64,000 nt of DNA from NCBI RefSeq assembly GCF_035668035.1, contig NZ_JAYMYJ010000160.1:98736-162735 (forward strand), written 5' to 3'. Below the pieces are notes generated by a model, which saw nothing but the letters and a program-made list of their open reading frames with translations, was not told the origin of the DNA and did not search any database. This document shows, one piece after another, positions 1 to 9,075 of the stretch; positions within the stretch are counted from its first letter, which is position 1; every line of letters starts with the position of its first letter. Made by a program: the position numbers and the translations under genes. The stretch is from Thiothrix phosphatis. GTDB taxonomy: Bacteria; Pseudomonadota; Gammaproteobacteria; Thiotrichales; Thiotrichaceae.

Positions 1-37
1 GAGGGGTTTCTTAATTGACTATTTGGGAGAGACAATA

Positions 38-883
38 ATGACTGAAGAAACTGTTGGCGCTACCTGCCAGGCGACCCTCAAGGCCAGTACCCGCATTACC
101 AGCAGCAGCACGGACGAAGTGCGCGAGCTGGTGCTGAGTGTTGATGAACCGGCGTTCCGGGCATTGGCTGGGCAGAATATCGGCGTGTTGGTTCCGGGGC
201 CACATCCGTTCGGCAACCCGTTCCATCACCGTTATTACAGCGTGGTGTCGGCGCAGCCGAGTGGCGAAGGCACTGACATCGAGATTCTGGTGCGGCGCTG
301 TTCCTACATCGATGAAATATCGGGGGAGGAATACCCTGGTATTGCTTCACAATTCTTGTGTGATGCAGCGCCCGGCAAGCAGATTACCCTGACCGGGCCG
401 TACAAGGCACCGTTCAGGGTTCCCGCCGACAAATCCAGCAACCTGTTGATGATCGGCACGGGCACCGGGATTGCGCCATTCCGTAGCCTGATCAGGTCGG
501 TGTACGCCACACACGGCGGCTGGCAGGGCAAGGTGCGGCTGTTCTACGGCGCGAAAAGCGGTCTGGACAACCTGTACATGAACGACCAGAACAATGATCT
601 GGCCAACTACTACGATGAAGCCACTTTCGAGGCGTATCAGGCGATCAGCCCGTATTCCTATGCGGATGTGGCGGAAACGCTGGGCAAAAGCCTGTCACAG
701 AATGGGGCGAAAACCTGGGTGCTGATGCAGATGCCGAACACTTATGTCTACCTCGCAGGGTTGCAGAAACAGGTGGCGGTGCTGGACAGGGTGATGAGTG
801 AGCTGGCGGGTTCGACGGCGAACTGGCAGGCGTTGAAAAGCCGGTTGCAGGCAGAGGGGCGCTGGGCGGAACTCACGTATTGA
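38..883 (+). CDS. Ferredoxin-NADP+ reductase, plant type
   Basis: A 281-residue flavoprotein expected to transfer electrons between ferredoxin and NADP(H) in the cytoplasm. The FAD-binding box RYYS lies at residues 65-68, the NADP-binding glycine motif GTGTGIAPFRS at 140-150, and the chain ends in WAELTY with the terminal aromatic residue typical of plant-type FNRs. The start at 38 is preferred over the in-frame ATG at 23 because GGGAGAG sits just upstream. The gene stands alone, with a terminator-like hairpin right behind it. Assignment to the FNR superfamily is firm. Physiological role and any partner ferredoxin are not visible here. Confidence 0.9.
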   Translation: MTEETVGATCQATLKASTRITSSSTDEVRELVLSVDEPAFRALAGQNIGVLVPGPHPFGNPFHHRYYSVVSAQPSGEGTDIEILVRRCSYIDEISGEEYPGIASQFLCDAAPGKQITLTGPYKAPFRVPADKSSNLLMIGTGTGIAPFRSLIRSVYATHGGWQGKVRLFYGAKSGLDNLYMNDQNNDLANYYDEATFEAYQAISPYSYADVAETLGKSLSQNGAKTWVLMQMPNTYVYLAGLQKQVAVLDRVMSELAGSTANWQALKSRLQAEGRWAELTY

Positions 884-1136
884 CGTGGTGAGAAGGGCGG
901 CTATTCTCTTGGTCGCCCTTTTCAATATCTCCGAAATGGTTTTGTAGTTTCTTCAATGGTTCCAAACCGTGCTGTTTGTTGCCAAATATTCTTTCGTGTA
1001 ACTCATCCCGGTCAAACTTCCAGTCGTGAGAATTGCCTTGCCCGCTCAGGGCTACGAATTCATCAATATCAGAGAGTTCGCCGATTTCCACATCGGGCTG
1101 AAGGCGGATCAGATTATAGTGGAAGGCTTGTTTCAT
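873..1136 (-). CDS. Small hypothetical protein, possible DUF3037-like remnant
   Basis: An 87-residue open frame whose first 20 residues (beginning MKQAFHYNLIRLQPD and followed by EIGE) resemble the start of DUF3037 proteins, but the following core is not recognisable. It starts in an ATGA overlap with an upstream frame that itself has no start codon. The far end overlaps the FNR terminator and the last bases of the FNR gene. I read it as a decayed or shortened gene. It could also be chance coding; confidence is low. Confidence 0.3.
   Translation of the reverse strand: MKQAFHYNLIRLQPDVEIGELSDIDEFVALSGQGNSHDWKFDRDELHERIFGNKQHGLEPLKKLQNHFGDIEKGDQENSRPSHHVNT
892..923 (+). terminator. Terminator after the FNR gene
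   Basis: Inverted repeat AAGGGCG (893-899) and CGCCCTT (914-920) followed by TTC, starting 10 bases after the FNR stop codon. The stem is 7 bp with a short T run, so it is a moderate rho-independent terminator. Confidence 0.6.
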
Positions 1137-1285
1137 GGGCTGCTGTCCTTGGCAAGGGCTTGCTGTAATTCTAGCAGCTCCTTGTCGCGGCGGTGGTGGC
1201 CGGTTTCTTCGATCAGCCTTGCCGCCGCATTCACATGATCCGCAAATGACAGTTTGGCTTGTGCCGAATAAATCGTATTACACCA
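1134..1285 (-). pseudogene. C-terminal fragment of an unidentified gene
   Basis: On the minus strand an open frame without a usable start codon reads to a stop that overlaps the ATG of the next small frame (ATGA). About 49 residues are visible, containing FADHVNAAARLIEE and KELLELQQAL, a helical, charged composition typical of real protein. The frame is blocked upstream by a stop near 1286. It looks like the tail of a deleted gene that was once translationally coupled to the small frame at 873-1136. The family is not identified. Confidence 0.3.
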
Positions 1286-1322
1286 AAACAGCGGTTAGCC
1301 CAGCTAACCCATTAGCCTCTAC

Positions 1323-1712
1323 TCATTCCAGGATAACTCGCTTGGCCTTGATGACTGCGCAGCGGGTGTCCAGCCACCAAATGCCCAGGCAGCCTGCGGC
1401 ATACATCAGGATGTCGTGGACGCTGAAGCTGGTCCCCAGCACTACCCGCGCCCAGCCGGTCAGGTGCAGCACATCCGCCAGCCGGAATAGCTGCGCCAGT
1501 TCAACCGTACAGGCGAATACGAACACACCCAGCGCCAGGCGTTTTGCCTCCACGTTCCAGAATGCCTTCACCGCACAATACACCAGCATCACCACCAAAA
1601 AATCGCCGAAATAGGCACGGATGAAATGCAGGTGGTTAAGCTTGGTGGCAATGATGGCTTCCACCGCAAACAACGCGATGGCAGCAAGCAGCCAGGGTAA
1701 ATGTAAACGCAT
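1323..1712 (-). CDS. DUF2809 family membrane protein
   Basis: A 129-residue protein with about four hydrophobic segments, beginning MRLHLPWLLAAIALFAVE. It carries FACTVELAQLFR and the Asp-containing motif HDILMYAAGCLGIW, which match DUF2809, a small integral membrane family of unknown function loosely related in topology to VanZ. It lies between decayed genes and has no obvious operon partner. Family call is fairly confident, function unknown. Confidence 0.7.
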   Translation of the reverse strand: MRLHLPWLLAAIALFAVEAIIATKLNHLHFIRAYFGDFLVVMLVYCAVKAFWNVEAKRLALGVFVFACTVELAQLFRLADVLHLTGWARVVLGTSFSVHDILMYAAGCLGIWWLDTRCAVIKAKRVILE

Positions 1713-1833
1713 GAATCCCCCTATTGGTCAGCCTAAATATTTGCCGGTTGAACCCGCCAGGCGTCATTATCGGCGAAAGCTTTGCAGATAATATGCAAGC
1801 TTGCCGTATCTTTTATGAATGTGGCTTTCTGCC

Positions 1834-2337
1834 TTACAGAACCCAGCGGTGTTCCCGATAGCCCGCCTGATCCAGCCGCCGCGCCAGTTCCGGCAGATGG
1901 CAGGTGGGAACCGCCGGGAACAGGTGGTGCTCGATGTGGAAAAACATGTTGTAAAACAGCAGGCTTTTCCACGGCGAGCGCAAGGTGCGGGCGTTGTTCC
2001 AGTGGTCGGTTGCGCAATCATGGTGGACTGTCCACACCGCGAAGAAGGCGGACAGGCAATAAGCCGCCAGCATCAGCAGGTTGTGGGTTTGCAGGGCAGG
2101 ACTGTCCAGCCAGCCCCAGATGACGCCCAGGACGATGGCATTCCCCAGCAGTTCTGCGCGAATCCAGCGCTTTTGGCGGCGGCTGGCGAAGCGCCATGCG
2201 TCGAGGTGCAGGCGCAGCGGGAATAGCGGGCCTTTCAGCAAGGTTTCCCTCAAGCCTTGGCGCGCAACAACCTGCTGGTGGTTGGATTGCAGGCAGCATA
2301 CAGCCGGATGCGCAGGCAAGGCTTCCGCTATGATCAT
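1834..2337 (-). pseudogene. 5'-truncated fatty acid desaturase
   Basis: The C-terminal half of a membrane fatty acid desaturase is readable. It has a central hydrophobic stretch, HHDC, and the hallmark last histidine box HIEHHLFP followed by LPELARRLD. The first histidine box and N-terminal membrane helices expected in this family (normally about 300 residues or more) are missing. The frame instead runs into the promoter area of the divergent gene at 2406 with nonsense-like sequence. Without the first His box the di-iron centre cannot form, so the product should be inactive. The exact 5' limit of homologous sequence cannot be set by eye. Confidence 0.6.
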
Positions 2338-2405
2338 CCAGGAAAATATTTCGGCTGAAGCCTTTCTGGCATAATGTCGCCTCCCCAATAGGCACAGAGA
2401 CGCCC

Positions 2406-3449
2406 ATGACCCGACAATACCGCGCCGTTTCCCTGATTTCCGGCGGACTTGACTCCATGCTTGCGACCAAAGCGGTGCTGGAGCAAGGCGTACAGGTGGA
2501 AGGCATCAATTTCTACACCGGCTTTTGCGTGGAAGGCCATACCCACGCCATCCGCAAGCAGGACAAGGCCAAGCCGAAACGCAACAATTCGCTGTGGGTG
2601 GCGGAACAGCTTGGCATCAAGCTGCACATCGTCGACATCGTGGATGAATACAAGGATGTGGTGCTGAACCCGAAGCACGGTTACGGCGCGAACATGAACC
2701 CTTGCCTCGATTGCAAGATTTTCATGGTGAAGAAGGCGCACGAGTGGATCCGGAAACACGCTTTCGACTTCATTATTACGGGTGAAGTCGTCGGGCAGCG
2801 CCCCATGTCGCAGCGTTCCGCCACCATGCCGATAGTCGCACGGGAATCAGGGGCGGAAGACTTGCTGTTGCGTCCGCTGTCCGCGCATAACCTGCCGCCG
2901 AGCCTGCCGGAGCGCGAAGGTTGGGTTGATCGGGAAAGGCTGTTCGGTTTCAGTGGGCGTAGCCGCAAGCCGCAGATGGCGCTGGCCGCACAATGGGGCA
3001 TTGAGGAATACGCCCAACCGGCGGGCGGCTGCTGTTTCCTCACGGACGCCAATTACACCCACAAACTGAAAGATTTGTGGGCGCACCGCCCCAGTCGCGA
3101 CTATGAGCTGGATGACATCATGCTGCTGAAAATTGGTCGGCACCTGCGCCCACGCCCGCATTTCAAGATGATCGTGTCGCGTGAAGAGGGCGAAACCAAT
3201 TTCCTCGAAGGCTACAAGAACCAGTTCACCTGGATTAAAACCGCCAGCCATTCCGGCCCCCTGACCATTCTGGATGGCGATGGCATCACGGATGATGACA
3301 TTGAACTGGCGGCGCAAATTTCCGCCAAATACAGCAAGGGCAAAAGCGAACCAGCCGTGGTGTGCAAGGCGGCGAGGCCAGGGGAAACGTTCCGCGAAAT
3401 CAGCGTTGCGCCATTGGCGGGCGAGATTCCTGCAAGCTGGCTGTTATGA
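2406..3449 (+). CDS. PP-loop tRNA thiolation protein (ThiI/TrmU-like, NFACT-R_2 tail)
   Basis: A 347-residue protein with an N-terminal adenine-nucleotide alpha-hydrolase fold. The PP-loop SGGLDSMLA lies at residues 12-20, and a Cys pair context MNPCLDCKIFMVKKA is followed by GEVVGQRPMSQR. The C-terminal part (from about 235) resembles the NFACT-R_2 domain attached to ThiI-like proteins. Members are usually annotated as tRNA 2-thiouridylate methyltransferase-like and are expected to activate tRNA by adenylation for sulfur insertion. The tRNA position modified is not deducible. It is divergent from the decayed desaturase and is followed by the EF-G gene. Confidence 0.75.
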   Translation: MTRQYRAVSLISGGLDSMLATKAVLEQGVQVEGINFYTGFCVEGHTHAIRKQDKAKPKRNNSLWVAEQLGIKLHIVDIVDEYKDVVLNPKHGYGANMNPCLDCKIFMVKKAHEWIRKHAFDFIITGEVVGQRPMSQRSATMPIVARESGAEDLLLRPLSAHNLPPSLPEREGWVDRERLFGFSGRSRKPQMALAAQWGIEEYAQPAGGCCFLTDANYTHKLKDLWAHRPSRDYELDDIMLLKIGRHLRPRPHFKMIVSREEGETNFLEGYKNQFTWIKTASHSGPLTILDGDGITDDDIELAAQISAKYSKGKSEPAVVCKAARPGETFREISVAPLAGEIPASWLL

Positions 3450-3504
3450 GCAATTCCTTAACGAAAAAATCATTGAAACGACGGATTTGGGCTTGAAATT
3501 CCTC

Positions 3505-3533
3505 TTACTCCGTGCTTCAAGATGCTTTACAAT
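3505..3533 (+). promoter_or_regulatory. Possible sigma-70 promoter of the EF-G gene
   Basis: TTACTC (3505-3510) and TACAAT (3528-3533) separated by 17 bases, 45 bases before the EF-G start. The -10 is good and the -35 weak. Confidence 0.3.
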
Positions 3534-3578
3534 CGCCCCCTTACCGCAATTCATGCGTTTTCTTTGAGATTTGGACTA

Positions 3579-5669
3579 ATGACTGACTTAACACTCTACC
3601 GAAACATCGGCATTTTTGCCCACGTCGACGCGGGCAAAACGACAACAACTGAGCGTATCCTGAAACTGACGGGCAAAATCCATAAGATCGGTGAAGTACA
3701 CGAAGGCGAATCCACCATGGACTTCATGGAGCAGGAAGCCGAGCGCGGCATCACCATCCAGTCCGCAGCGACCACCGCATTTTGGAAAGGCCACCGTTTC
3801 AATATCATCGATACCCCGGGGCACGTTGACTTCACCATCGAAGTTTACCGTTCACTGAAAGTCCTGGATGGCGGTGTCGGCGTATTCTGCGGTTCCGGCG
3901 GTGTTGAGCCACAGTCAGAAACCAACTGGCGCTACGCCAACGAATCCAAGGTTGCGCGCATCATTTATGTCAACAAGCTGGACCGTATCGGTGCCGATTA
4001 CTACCGCGTTGTGCAGCAGGTGGAAGATGTGCTGGGTGCGAAGCCAGTCGTCATGGCCCTGCCAATCGGTTTCGAAGACAGCTTTGTCGGCGTGGTTGAC
4101 CTGCTGACCCGTAAGGCATGGGTATGGGACAACTCCGGCGACCCAATGAACTACGAGATTCAGGAGGTGCCTGCCGACATGACCGAAAAGGTCGAGGAAT
4201 GGCGCCACAAGCTGGTCGAGACTGCGGTTGAGCAGGACGACGAGATGATGATGATGTACCTGGAAGGTGAAGAGCCATCCATCGACGACCTCAAGCGTTG
4301 CATCCGCAAAGGCACCATCGCGCTGGACTTCTTCCCGACCTTCCCTGGCTCCTCCTTCAAGAACAAGGGTGTGCAGCTGGTGCTGGATGGCGTGGTTGAT
4401 TACCTGCCGAACCCGACTGAAGTCAACCCGCAGCCAGAAACCGACTTGGAAGGCAACCCGACCGGCGAATTTGCCATCGTTGACCCTGCCCGCCCGGTGC
4501 GTGCGCTGGTGTTCAAGATCATGGATGACCGCTTTGGCGCGCTGAACTTCGTGCGTGTGTATTCCGGCACCCTGAAAAAAGGCGACACGTTGCTGAACAC
4601 GTTCACCGGCAAGACCGAGCGTGTTGGCCGTATGGTGGAAATGCACGCCAACGACCGTTCTGAAATTGAAACGGCGCAGGCGGGCGACATCATTGCGCTG
4701 ATCGGCCTGAAAAACGTCCAGACTGGCCACACCCTGTGTGACGTGAACAAGCCCGCCACGCTTGAGCCGATGGTGTTCCCTGATCCGGTCATTTCCATTG
4801 CCGTTGCGCCTAAAAACAAGAGCGCTGCTGAGAAGCTGGGCATGGCACTGAACAAGATGATTCAGGAAGACCCGTCCTTCCGTGTCGAGACCGACCAGGA
4901 AACCGGCGAAACCATCCTCAAAGGCATGGGCGAGCTGCATCTCGACATCAAGGTTGACATCCTCAAGCGTACCCATGGTATTGAAGTTGAAGTCGGCAAG
5001 CCACAGGTTGCGTACCGTGAATCCATCACCATGCGGGTGGAAGACAGCTACACCCACAAGAAGCAGTCCGGCGGTTCCGGCCAGTACGGTAAGATCGATT
5101 ACACCATTGAGCCGAACGAGGCAGGCGCTGGTTATGCGTTTGAATCCGTGGTTGTGGGCGGTTCCGTCCCACGCGAATTCTGGCCTGCGATCGACAAGGG
5201 CTTCCGGGAAAGCATGGGCAGGGGGCCATTGGCTGGCTACCCAGTCGTAGACGTGAAAGTGACCCTGCGCGAAGGTGCTTTCCACGCGGTTGACTCTTCC
5301 GCCATTGCGTTTGAAATTGCAGCCAAAGGCGGCTACCGTCAGACCATGCCGAAAGCTGGCCCGCAGATTCTGGAACCGATCATGAAAGTCGACGTGTTTG
5401 TGCCCAGCGATTACACCGGCGACGTCATCGGCGACCTGAACCGCCGCCGCGCCATGATCAAGTCCCAGGACACTGCGCCTATCGGCGTGCGCGTCAAGGC
5501 TGATGTGCCGCTGTCCGAAATGTTCGGTTACATCGGCGACCTGCGCACCATGACTTCTGGCCGTGGCCAGTTCTCCATGGAGTTCTCGCATTATGCGGCG
5601 TGCCCAAGGAACGTCTCTGACCAGGTCATCAAGGAAGCCCAGGAACGCAAGAAGGCTGCCGAAAACTAA
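3579..5669 (+). CDS. Elongation factor G, second type (FusA2-like)
   Basis: A 696-residue translational GTPase. The P-loop AHVDAGKTT is at residues 14-22, the effector loop contains RGITIQSA, and G3 is DTPGH. G4 is NKLDR, where canonical EF-G has NKMD. Domains II-V follow. The gene is solitary rather than inside a str operon (rpsL-rpsG-fusA-tuf), and the sequence style matches the second EF-G paralogue common in Gammaproteobacteria. The start at 3579 is chosen because the G domain begins 8 residues later; an in-frame ATG at 3522 would add an unconserved leader. It may act in translocation or ribosome recycling. Confidence 0.88.
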   Translation: MTDLTLYRNIGIFAHVDAGKTTTTERILKLTGKIHKIGEVHEGESTMDFMEQEAERGITIQSAATTAFWKGHRFNIIDTPGHVDFTIEVYRSLKVLDGGVGVFCGSGGVEPQSETNWRYANESKVARIIYVNKLDRIGADYYRVVQQVEDVLGAKPVVMALPIGFEDSFVGVVDLLTRKAWVWDNSGDPMNYEIQEVPADMTEKVEEWRHKLVETAVEQDDEMMMMYLEGEEPSIDDLKRCIRKGTIALDFFPTFPGSSFKNKGVQLVLDGVVDYLPNPTEVNPQPETDLEGNPTGEFAIVDPARPVRALVFKIMDDRFGALNFVRVYSGTLKKGDTLLNTFTGKTERVGRMVEMHANDRSEIETAQAGDIIALIGLKNVQTGHTLCDVNKPATLEPMVFPDPVISIAVAPKNKSAAEKLGMALNKMIQEDPSFRVETDQETGETILKGMGELHLDIKVDILKRTHGIEVEVGKPQVAYRESITMRVEDSYTHKKQSGGSGQYGKIDYTIEPNEAGAGYAFESVVVGGSVPREFWPAIDKGFRESMGRGPLAGYPVVDVKVTLREGAFHAVDSSAIAFEIAAKGGYRQTMPKAGPQILEPIMKVDVFVPSDYTGDVIGDLNRRRAMIKSQDTAPIGVRVKADVPLSEMFGYIGDLRTMTSGRGQFSMEFSHYAACPRNVSDQVIKEAQERKKAAEN

Positions 5670-5719
5670 GGCAGGCCAATGGACGGAAGCGGCTTACGCC
5701 GTTTCCGTTCCTGGCGACA

Positions 5720-5762
5720 ACAAAAAATCCCCGCTGGGCGACTGGCGGGGATTTTTTGTTGT
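5720..5762 (+). terminator. Rho-independent terminator between EF-G and hisH
   Basis: AAAAAATCCCCGC (5722-5734) pairs with GCGGGGATTTTTT (5745-5757). The strong GC stem is flanked by A and T runs on both sides, so it can end both the EF-G transcript and the convergent hisBH transcript. Confidence 0.85.
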
Positions 5763-5826
5763 AAACCTGAATTTGGGTTAAGAAAGGAAAAGCTGCACTG
5801 GCAGTGAAATTCGGGCAAACGTGGCC

Positions 5827-6465
5827 CTACACCACCCAGTTGACGAAGTTTTCCAGCAGTTTCAGGCCATCATCCGCTGATTTCTCCGGGTGCGCCTGGA
5901 TCGAGAACACGTTGTCCTTCGCTATCGCGGAGGCGTAGCTGATGCCGTAATCGGTTGACCCGGCGATCAAATCCGGCGTGACCGGCTCCACGTAATAGCT
6001 GTGCACGAAATAAAAGCGCGCCCCATCTTTGACGCCTTGCCACAGCGGGTGCTCCATCTGTTGCCAAACTTGGTTCCAGCCCATTTGCGGAATCTTCAGG
6101 CGCACGCCGATTTCCTGATGCACATTGCGGAAAAAGCGCACATTGCCTGCGTAGACGCCGAGGCATTCGATGCCGCCGTTTTCTTCGGAATGTTGCATCA
6201 GCACTTGCATCCCCATGCAGATGCCAAGGAATGGCTTGGTCTGGATGACTTCGCGCACCACTTCGGCCATGCCGCGCGTTTCCAGCTCGCGCATGCAGTC
6301 GCGCGCCGCGCCCTGCCCCGGAAACACCACGCGGTCAGCCTGCACGATCATGTCGGGGTCGGAAGTGACGGCGACGCTGGCTTTGCCGCCAGCTACGTGC
6401 GTGACGGCGCGCTCCACCGAATGCAGGTTGCCCATGTTGTAGTCGATGATGGCGATCTTCTGCAT
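5827..6465 (-). CDS. hisH: Imidazole glycerol phosphate synthase, glutaminase subunit
   Basis: A 212-residue class I glutamine amidotransferase that supplies ammonia to HisF in histidine biosynthesis. The nucleophile is Cys83 in GICMGMQ, and the His193/Glu195 pair lies in AHPEKS, completing the triad. The N-terminal IDYNMGNLHSV is typical of HisH. The ATG overlaps the hisB stop by one base, so the genes are translationally coupled. hisA and hisF do not follow; the transcript ends at the convergent EF-G terminator. Confidence 0.95.
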   Translation of the reverse strand: MQKIAIIDYNMGNLHSVERAVTHVAGGKASVAVTSDPDMIVQADRVVFPGQGAARDCMRELETRGMAEVVREVIQTKPFLGICMGMQVLMQHSEENGGIECLGVYAGNVRFFRNVHQEIGVRLKIPQMGWNQVWQQMEHPLWQGVKDGARFYFVHSYYVEPVTPDLIAGSTDYGISYASAIAKDNVFSIQAHPEKSADDGLKLLENFVNWVV

Positions 6466-7058
6466 TACAGGCTCCCCTTGGTGGATGGCATGATGCCTGC
6501 CATGCGTGGGTCAAGCTCCAGCGCCATGCGCAGCGCACGGCCAAAGGCTTTGAAGATGGTTTCGGCAATGTGGTGGGCGTTGCGCCCGCGCAGGTTGTCG
6601 ATGTGCAGCGTTATCAGCGCATGGTTCACAAAGCCCTGGAAGAATTCGTAAAACAAATCAGTGTCGAATGCGCCGATATGCGAGCGCAAGTAGTCGGCAT
6701 GATGCTCCAGCCCTGGCCTGCCAGAAAAATCGATGACCACGCGGGAAAGCGCCTCATCCAGCGGCACATAGGCGTGCCCGTAACGGCGGATGCCTTTCTT
6801 GTCGCCAACTGCCTTGGCGAACGCCTGCCCCAAGGTGATGCCGATGTCTTCCACCGTGTGGTGGTCGTCGATGTGGCGGTCGCCCCGGCACTCGATTTCA
6901 AGGTCGATCATGCCGTGGCGGGCGACCTGATCCAGCATGTGCTCCAAAAACGGGACGCCGGTGTCAAAGCGGGCTTTGCCAGTCCCATCCAGGTTGATGG
7001 TGATGCGGATCTGGGTTTCGAGCGTGTTGCGTTCCACGCTGGCGGTGCGTTCGGTCAT
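6465..7058 (-). CDS. hisB: Imidazoleglycerol-phosphate dehydratase
   Basis: A 197-residue monofunctional dehydratase for the sixth step of histidine synthesis. Metal-binding histidine motifs DDHHTVED and the later HHADYLRSHI are present, as is the N-terminal RNTLETQIRI typical of bacterial IGPD. The length matches monofunctional HisB; no HisB-N phosphatase domain is fused. It is first in a two-gene unit with hisH. Confidence 0.95.
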   Translation of the reverse strand: MTERTASVERNTLETQIRITINLDGTGKARFDTGVPFLEHMLDQVARHGMIDLEIECRGDRHIDDHHTVEDIGITLGQAFAKAVGDKKGIRRYGHAYVPLDEALSRVVIDFSGRPGLEHHADYLRSHIGAFDTDLFYEFFQGFVNHALITLHIDNLRGRNAHHIAETIFKAFGRALRMALELDPRMAGIMPSTKGSL

Positions 7059-7120
7059 GGGTGCGCCTGTTGTGGTAAATCTCCCCGGATATTACCACAA
7101 CCCCGCTGACGGGCGGCAAG

Positions 7121-7906
7121 TTACAGCACTGAATGCAGCATCTTCAGGCTCAACAGGATCAGCAGCAAGGCGAAGGCTTTTTTCAACGTGGGGATCGGCA
7201 ATGAATGCGCCAGATGCGCCCCAAACGGTGTGGTGAAATAGCTGACGCCGGAAATCAACACGACCGCAGGCCAATAGATGTAGCCCAGCGTATGTTCCGG
7301 CAACCCGGCTTGCCCCCAGCCGTTCAGCAGGTAGCCCAGCGCGCCTGCCAGCGCAATCGGCAGGCCGACAGCGGCGGAGGTGGCGATGGCGTTGCGGATA
7401 TTGACGTTGCACCAGGTCAGGTAAGGCACGGTCAGCGAGCCACCGCCAATCGCCACCAGCGCCGACACCGCACCGATCGCCGCGCCGACGGAAGCCAACA
7501 CTGCCGCGCCCGGCAGCTCACGGTGCGGTTTGGGCTTCACGTTCAAAACCATTTGCAGGGACACATAGGCCATGAAGCAGGCAAAAAAGGTCGCCAGATG
7601 CCGTGAAGACAGGTAGGTCGCCAAGAAGGTGGCGGCGAAAGTCCCCAGCAGAATCCCCGGCGTGATGTGGCGCACCACCGGCCACAACACCGCACCCTTG
7701 GCGTGATGCGCGCGCAGGCTGGACAGGGAAGTCATAACGATCGCCGCCATTGAGGTTCCCAGCGCCAGATGCACCACTTGTCCGCTGGGGAACCCTTTGG
7801 CAATGAACAGGGTGGTCAGCGCAGGCACCATCATGCCGCCGCCGCCGATGCCGAATAATCCGGCGAAAAAGCCTACCGCCGCGCCCAGCGCCAGCAGGAT
7901 CAACAA
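7121..7906 (-). CDS. TauE/SafE family sulfite/sulfonate exporter-like permease
   Basis: About 261 residues with eight predicted membrane segments and the duplicated family signature: FFAGLFGIGGGGMMVPAL near the N-terminus and AIGAVSALVAIGGGSLTVPYL in the second half. The family exports sulfite or sulfur-containing organics. In a sulfite-oxidising cell a role in sulfite or thiosulfate movement is plausible but unproven. The TTG at 7906 is the first standard start. An in-frame CTG at 7921 is better placed behind AAGGAG, so the true start may be non-canonical. The RNase D gene ends 15 bases upstream of that CTG, suggesting co-transcription. Confidence 0.85.
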   Translation of the reverse strand: MLILLALGAAVGFFAGLFGIGGGGMMVPALTTLFIAKGFPSGQVVHLALGTSMAAIVMTSLSSLRAHHAKGAVLWPVVRHITPGILLGTFAATFLATYLSSRHLATFFACFMAYVSLQMVLNVKPKPHRELPGAAVLASVGAAIGAVSALVAIGGGSLTVPYLTWCNVNIRNAIATSAAVGLPIALAGALGYLLNGWGQAGLPEHTLGYIYWPAVVLISGVSYFTTPFGAHLAHSLPIPTLKKAFALLLILLSLKMLHSVL

Positions 7907-7935
7907 TAAATGGATGTCCAGGGGATTGCTCCTTG

Positions 7936-9075
7936 TCAGTGCTCCACCACCAGCCGCTGATTGCGCACGCGCAAGCTGGCCGCGCCGGTCAGCACTTCGG
8001 TGAACAGGTCGTTGACCAGCGCGCCGCGCCAGTCATCCGATACCGTCGTGCGCCCTTCCTCCAGCATTTTTTCGATTTGCGGGCGGGTGGCGATCATTTG
8101 GGCGGAAATGTCATTTTCACTGGCGACCTGATTGAGCAGGGCGGTCAGCAGGTCGGCCAGCACGCCCATATTGTCGTCCAGCTTGCGGCGGCGCGGCAGT
8201 TGCGGCCATTCCTCCTGCGGCAGGCTTTGCCCGTGTTGGATGCAGGCAAGCCATTCACCGGCGTTGCGCTCAATCTGTTCTGTGCTGAGGCCGCGAATCT
8301 GGTTGAAGGCGTCGGCGTTTTTGGGCTGCATCTTGGCCATGTCCAGCAGGATTTCGTCGGAAAGTATCCAGCGCCGGGGGATGTCCCTGTGCAAGGCGCG
8401 TTCTTCCCGCCAAGCAGCCAGTTCGCGCAGGATGGCCAGCTGGCGGGATTTGAGGATTTGCACGCCCTTGACCCGCTGCCAGATGGTGCGCGGATCAATG
8501 GCGTAGCTGGCAGGGTCGGTCAGTTTCTGGAAGGGTTTGTCCAGCCATTTCATGCGGCCAAGTTGTTCCAGTTGCTCCCGCAGCAGCAGGTAGGCGGTGC
8601 GCAGATGGCGCACATCATCAATGGCGTATTCCAGTTGCTTGCTGGTCAACGGGCGGCGCGCCCAGTCGGTGCGGGACTGGGATTTGTCCAGTTGCACCCC
8701 AAGCAAATGTTCCACCAACCGGGCGTAACCCAATTGGTCGCCCATGCCGAGTACGGCGGCGGCGATCTGGGTGTCAAAAACCGGCGTGGGGACCTTGCCG
8801 CTGAGGTGGTGGAAAATTTCCAGGTCTTGCCACGCGGCGTGCAGGACTTTCAGGCGGTGTGGTTCGTCCAGCCAGTCGAGAAACGGCTGCAAGTCGTCAA
8901 TTTGCAACGGGTCAATACAGGCGAGGACATCAGCGCTGCCGATCTGGATCAGGCACAGGCGGGGATAGTAGGTTTTCTCGCGGATGAATTCCGTGTCGAG
9001 CGTAACCCATGGCGCATGGTCGAGACGGGCAAGCAGGTCGGCCAGTTTTTGGTTGTTGTCGATGTAGTCAAACAT
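7936..9075 (-). CDS. rnd: Ribonuclease D
   Basis: A 379-residue 3'-5' exoribonuclease of the DEDDy family acting in tRNA 3' maturation and RNA turnover. Exo I is LDTEF with Asp27 and Glu29, Exo II lies in HAAWQDLEIF, and Exo III is YAIDDV with the Tyr-x3-Asp signature. An HRDC domain follows in the C-terminal half. Length is normal. The downstream TauE/SafE gene is close enough to be in the same operon. Confidence 0.93.
   Translation of the reverse strand: MFDYIDNNQKLADLLARLDHAPWVTLDTEFIREKTYYPRLCLIQIGSADVLACIDPLQIDDLQPFLDWLDEPHRLKVLHAAWQDLEIFHHLSGKVPTPVFDTQIAAAVLGMGDQLGYARLVEHLLGVQLDKSQSRTDWARRPLTSKQLEYAIDDVRHLRTAYLLLREQLEQLGRMKWLDKPFQKLTDPASYAIDPRTIWQRVKGVQILKSRQLAILRELAAWREERALHRDIPRRWILSDEILLDMAKMQPKNADAFNQIRGLSTEQIERNAGEWLACIQHGQSLPQEEWPQLPRRRKLDDNMGVLADLLTALLNQVASENDISAQMIATRPQIEKMLEEGRTTVSDDWRGALVNDLFTEVLTGAASLRVRNQRLVVEH

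Noticed and set aside
3915..5591. Long open frame of 558 codons antisense to the EF-G gene
   Set aside because: It is the mirror of a highly conserved gene; its translation is His/Val/Gln-rich without domain patterns, an effect of GC-rich codon usage.
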